NCBI GenBank assembly: GCA_035623615.1
Contig: DASPTB010000106.1
Coordinates: forward strand, 1 to 13,978
Direction: 5' to 3'
From: DASPTB01 sp035623615
GTDB taxonomy: Bacteria; Actinomycetota; UBA4738
DNA length: 13,978 nt
The stretch's first letter is position 1. Every line of letters starts with the position of its first letter. Under the pieces are notes generated by a model. It was not told where the DNA came from and ran no database searches. It worked only from the letters and a program-made list of their open reading frames with translations. This document shows positions 13,850 to 13,978 of this stretch, piece after piece. Both the position numbers and the translations under genes were made by a program.

Positions 13850-13978
13850 GACGCCTCACCGGCCCCCACGGGCGCCTTGACGCCCACCCCGCTGATGTCG
13901 AGCGGATCGCCGAGCTCGGGCGGCTCGACGCCGATCTCGTCGGGGTGCGTGAGCCGGCCGGCCACCGCGGTCGCGGCC
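13846..13978 (-). CDS. leuC: 3-isopropylmalate dehydratase large subunit (C-terminal end only)
   Basis: Only the last 43 codons are present; the gene is cut by the right edge. The visible protein begins ATAVAGRLTHPDEIG. This fits the usual LeuC C-terminus, in which an alanine-rich helix is followed by G-R-x-T/V-D/H-P. It ends with a Gly/Pro/Ala-rich tail (GVGVKAPVGAGEAS). LeuC carries the 4Fe-4S cluster, whose cysteines lie outside the window. The assignment rests on this end plus the 4-base overlap with leuD. Confidence 0.8.
   Translation of the reverse strand, partial: AATAVAGRLTHPDEIGVEPPELGDPLDISGVGVKAPVGAGEAS

Noticed and set aside
1..13978. Mobile elements, CRISPR arrays, tRNA or rRNA genes, phage or defence systems, riboswitches
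   Set aside because: No repeat-spacer pattern, transposase motifs, cloverleaf or conserved RNA core was seen on either strand. All long intervals are filled by metabolic or membrane genes.

Overview
This is a very GC-rich chromosomal window with tightly packed metabolic genes, GTG and TTG starts, 4-base gene overlaps and leaderless-type promoters. LeuB is of the mycobacterial/actinobacterial type, and the window also holds GreA and a 1486-residue, alanine-rich multi-pass membrane protein. Together these suggest a member of the Actinomycetota, perhaps a soil lineage such as the Thermoleophilia; the phylum is my inference. I see no mobile elements, CRISPR arrays, rRNA or tRNA genes, phage genes or recognisable defence genes. 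The window reads as ordinary housekeeping chromosome.

Layout, left to right. The 3' part of an FGGY-family sugar kinase (xylulokinase-like, + strand, cut by the left edge) converges on a stand-alone class I glutamine amidotransferase (- strand). Divergent from the amidotransferase is the giant membrane protein (+ strand, 1511-5971). It converges on a three-gene minus-strand unit read as aminotransferase, D-2-hydroxyacid dehydrogenase, then short-chain dehydrogenase (9037 down to 5984). A compact divergent promoter region (9038-9118) separates this unit from greA (+). GreA converges on a second minus-strand unit that fills the rest of the window. In reading order this unit is leuC (only the last 43 codons are present), leuD, leuB, cimA, a 54-residue membrane protein, and a CDP-alcohol phosphatidyltransferase.

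How the genes work together. leuC-leuD-leuB-cimA overlap one another by 4, 4 and 8 bases and so are probably translationally coupled. CimA condenses pyruvate with acetyl-CoA to (R)-citramalate. LeuCD and LeuB can convert citramalate to 2-oxobutyrate for isoleucine, and also serve the leucine pathway. The phospholipid enzyme and its small membrane partner follow in the same direction. The aminotransferase and 2-hydroxyacid dehydrogenase overlap by 4 bases and are probably co-expressed in 2-oxo acid or glyoxylate metabolism.

The best non-obvious observations are: three genes (amidotransferase, aminotransferase, greA) whose start codons lie 6-7 bases downstream of a TAGNYT -10 element with no Shine-Dalgarno site; an easily missed 54-residue membrane protein whose stop codon fixes the start of the phosphatidyltransferase; a TTG start for leuB; and the very large membrane protein of unknown function. 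I found no convincing new multi-gene system.
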